From contig JAPLCL010000306.1 of the NCBI GenBank assembly GCA_026392265.1, forward strand, positions 1 to 15,289: a stretch of DNA of 15,289 bases, read 5' to 3'. Positions 13,614 through 15,289 of the stretch are shown here, piece by piece; position 1 is the first letter of the stretch; each line of letters starts with the position of its first letter. The position numbers and the translations under genes are program-made. This DNA is from Actinomycetota bacterium. Its GTDB lineage: Bacteria; Actinomycetota; Thermoleophilia; UBA2241. Under the pieces are notes generated by a model that searched no databases, had not been told where the DNA came from, and saw only the letters and a list, made by a program, of their open reading frames with translations.

Positions 13614-14231
13614 TCATGCTGCCGCGCCGGGGAACTCGCGACGCAGGATCTCCTCCCACAGGCCGAACAGGGAATCGAGCTCCACACCGTCCGGGTCGAG
13701 AAGCTTCTGGACGGCGAGCCCGTCGGTCATGGCGACCATCAGGGAAGCCAGACCACGCAGGCGCGCGTCGGTCTCGGCGCCGGCGCCTCCCATACCACCC
13801 GCGTACAGGTCGCGGTACCAGTCATACAGACCCGCCACCCGCGAGCGGAGCTCCTCGTCGAGAAGTACGTGGGGGAAGATCGCGAAAAAGTCGCGAAAGG
13901 AGTCGCGGTCGTCTACGAGCTGGCGGTCGCCGGCGACCAGGGAGTGCACGCGCTCCTCACCGGCCGGCTGCGCGCGCGTCTCGGCGACCGCGGCCACGCT
14001 CTGATCGTGCGCCAGAGAGTCGACCACGGCGGCGATGAACGCCGCCTTGCTGCCGAAGTAGTAGCGCACGGAGTCGCGGTACGCGCCCGCCTCCGCGGCC
14101 ACGCCCTCGACCGTGAGCGCCTCGAAGCCGCCGCGCGCCAGAAGCGTGCGCGCGGCCGTCACGAGGCGCCTCGCGGTCGGCGACAGCCGCGCCATGGGGT
14201 CGTCGTTCAGCCCGTTCTGATCCGGCGTCAT
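13614..14231 (-). CDS. TetR-family transcriptional regulator
   Basis: DNA-binding repressor-type protein of 205 residues. The N-terminal helix-turn-helix is clear: LVTAARTLLARGGFEALTVE, VAAEAGAYRDSVRYYFGSKA, AFIAAVVDSL. The C-terminal ligand and dimer domain is variable; its ligand is unknown. ATG at 14231 is chosen because GGGAG precedes it and the longer frame is Gly/Arg-rich and not conserved in character. It is divergent from patA, so regulation of patA, its own gene, or both is plausible. The shared intergenic region has an inverted repeat at 14344-14363. Confidence 0.9.
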   Translation of the reverse strand: MTPDQNGLNDDPMARLSPTARRLVTAARTLLARGGFEALTVEGVAAEAGAYRDSVRYYFGSKAAFIAAVVDSLAHDQSVAAVAETRAQPAGEERVHSLVAGDRQLVDDRDSFRDFFAIFPHVLLDEELRSRVAGLYDWYRDLYAGGMGGAGAETDARLRGLASLMVAMTDGLAVQKLLDPDGVELDSLFGLWEEILRREFPGAAA

Positions 14232-14279
14232 CTCTTCATCTCCCTGCTTCACACTACCACCGCCGCAGCCGCAGAACCC

Positions 14280-14313
14280 CGGCGGCAAGCGCTTCGCGCG
14301 GGGCCTTGCGCCG
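14280..14313. other. Branched GC hairpin in the tetR leader
   Basis: CGGCGGCAAG (14280-14289) pairs with CTTGCGCCG (14305-14313) with one bulge, around a small inner stem CGC-TTC-GCG (14290-14298). It lies about 50 nt before the tetR start within the divergent region. It could be a leader structure or simply a product of high G+C. Confidence 0.3.
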
Positions 14314-14341
14314 TTGCGCATTTCGCGGTAGAGTGACCTCG

Positions 14342-14369
14342 TTGTTCGGTCGGCTGTACGAACTATACC
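14342..14369 (+). promoter_or_regulatory. Putative patA promoter with embedded inverted repeat (TetR operator candidate)
   Basis: On the plus strand TTGTTC (14342-14347) and TATACC (14364-14369) are 16 nt apart. Between and touching them, GTTCG (14344-14348) and CGAAC (14359-14363) form an inverted repeat of 20 bp overall. A repressor bound here would cover the spacer. The minus strand carries TATAGT over the same place, so one operator could serve both divergent genes. Confidence 0.45.
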
Positions 14370-14419
14370 GCAAATCAGAGATAAAGCTCGCCACGCAAGG
14401 CACTGGACTGGAGGAACGA

Positions 14420-15289
14420 ATGCAGGACAAGCTCAAGGTTGAAGCCCTGCGCGAATCGCGCAAGGCACTCGATCTCATGGCGAAATCCGTACTGACGGCG
14501 GCTGAGCAGCAGACTGTGGTGGACGACTGCGTGACGAACTTCGAGCGCTACGTCAATCCCGGCATCCTTGAGTACCGCAAGTCGGTATCGAGCGACTACA
14601 CGTCGGTCGAATGGCGCGACGAAGGCTCCGTGTTCTTCGACATCCACGGCAAGGAGTTCATCGACTGCCTCGGAGGCTTCGGCATCTACATGCTGGGGCA
14701 CCGGCATCCCACCGTGGTCAAGGCAGTCCGTGACCAGCTCGAACACCAGGCGCTGCACTCGCAGGAGCTCCTCGATCCCATGCGTGGTCACCTCAGCCAC
14801 CTGCTCGCCATGGTCACGCCGGGCGACCTGCGGTACTCGTTCTTCTGTAACTCGGGCACGGAGGCCAACGAGGGCGCCATGAAGCTCGCCAAACTGTGGG
14901 CGCGGCGCAAGAAGCCCAACCACACACTCGGCATGATCTCCACGACGCGCGGTTTTCACGGCAAGTCGTTCGGCTCCCTCAGCGTGAGCGGCAAGGGCGA
15001 GTTCCGCGAGCCCTTCTACCCGCTCATGTCCGGGGTCCGCTTCGTGCCCTACGGCGACGCCGACGCCCTCGACAAGCAGCTCGGCATCTGCGATGCGGTG
15101 GGCTTCGACATCGCCGCCTTCATCGTCGAGCCTGTGCAGGGTGAGGCCGGCGCCATCATCCCCCCCGCCGATTACTTCCCCAAGGTCCGCGACATCTGCG
15201 ACAAGTGGGGCATCCTGCTCATCGCCGACGAAGTGCAGACGGGCATGGGACGCACGGGCAGGCTCTGGGGCATGGAGCACTCGGGCGTG
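14420..15289 (+). CDS. patA: Putrescine aminotransferase (class III, PLP), 3' end outside window
   Basis: Transfers an amino group from putrescine to 2-oxoglutarate, giving 4-aminobutanal (pyrroline) and glutamate; cytosolic. 290 codons are visible out of about 460 in E. coli PatA/YgjG. Agreement with that enzyme (from memory) is close along the length: VNPGILEYRKSVSSDYTSVE, FIDCLGGFGIYMLGHRHP, LHSQELLDPMRGHLSHLLA, YSFFCNSGTEANEGAMKLAK, GFHGKSFGSLSVSGK, FIVEPVQGEAGAIIPPADYF and IADEVQTGMGRTGRLWGMEH. The PLP-binding lysine lies beyond the edge. GGAGG precedes the ATG by 6 nt. Other class III enzymes (acetylornithine, GABA) are less likely because of the CLGGFGI and LHSQELLDP blocks. The only plus-strand gene in the window. 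Confidence 0.9.
   Translation, partial: MQDKLKVEALRESRKALDLMAKSVLTAAEQQTVVDDCVTNFERYVNPGILEYRKSVSSDYTSVEWRDEGSVFFDIHGKEFIDCLGGFGIYMLGHRHPTVVKAVRDQLEHQALHSQELLDPMRGHLSHLLAMVTPGDLRYSFFCNSGTEANEGAMKLAKLWARRKKPNHTLGMISTTRGFHGKSFGSLSVSGKGEFREPFYPLMSGVRFVPYGDADALDKQLGICDAVGFDIAAFIVEPVQGEAGAIIPPADYFPKVRDICDKWGILLIADEVQTGMGRTGRLWGMEHSGV

Noticed and set aside
14375..15280. 301-codon minus-strand frame opposite patA
   Set aside because: patA matches its family throughout; the reverse frame is a codon-bias artefact.
1..15289. tRNA-Pyl, other tRNAs or rRNA
   Set aside because: I looked for a CUA-anticodon arm and for CCA-ended cloverleaf patterns on both strands by eye and found none; a covariance search would be needed to be certain.

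Overview
The window is G+C-rich DNA, roughly two-thirds G+C by eye, and looks bacterial. Coding is tightly packed, almost entirely on the minus strand. The gene set suggests a strict anaerobe: a tungsten-type aldehyde:ferredoxin oxidoreductase with a four-cluster ferredoxin, pyrrolysine biosynthesis genes, and a 2-oxoglutarate-forming operon built on a NifV-like synthase. A high-G+C Gram-positive (actinobacterial-type) lineage is my best guess, but the sequence does not prove it.

Layout from left to right. Unless stated, genes are on the minus strand, so transcription runs right to left. 1-1882: nitroreductase, a wrecked pylB and an apparently intact pylC that runs off the left edge, coupled by tiny gaps or overlaps. 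1978-4585: a cassette of aldehyde:ferredoxin oxidoreductase, ferredoxin and a MoaD/ThiS-like sulfur carrier, with a promoter at 4684-4713 and a GC hairpin after it. 4586-4945: no gene. It holds that promoter, a rho-independent terminator and three tandem ~52-bp units that form hairpins with compensating base changes. 4946-5108: a DUF3467-type small gene with its middle missing. 5150-9747: an operon of NifV-like homocitrate/Re-citrate synthase, LeuC-type hydratase large subunit, cyclophilin, LeuD-type small subunit and an isocitrate dehydrogenase-like enzyme. 9872-13163: gatC-gatA-gatB. 13292-13495: cold-shock protein. 13614-14231: TetR regulator, divergent from patA (putrescine aminotransferase, plus strand, cut by the right edge).

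How the genes fit together. The central operon can be read as Re-citrate synthase, aconitase and NADP-isocitrate dehydrogenase making 2-oxoglutarate. The alternative is a homocitrate (AAA-type) route. Residues visible in the small hydratase subunit and in the dehydrogenase argue against leucine biosynthesis, and the dehydrogenase favours isocitrate. The AOR cassette would supply an aldehyde/acid redox reaction linked to ferredoxin. GatCAB makes Gln-tRNA(Gln) and/or Asn-tRNA(Asn).

The most unusual point is the pyrrolysine locus. pylC is well conserved, but pylB is reduced to short recognisable islands: the radical-SAM core is gone and there is a frameshift. A second gene (DUF3467) has the same kind of internal loss, so either this genome is shedding genes or the assembly carries small deletions. 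Two intact genes end in TAG, the codon pyrrolysine would read; twelve end in TGA and none in TAA.
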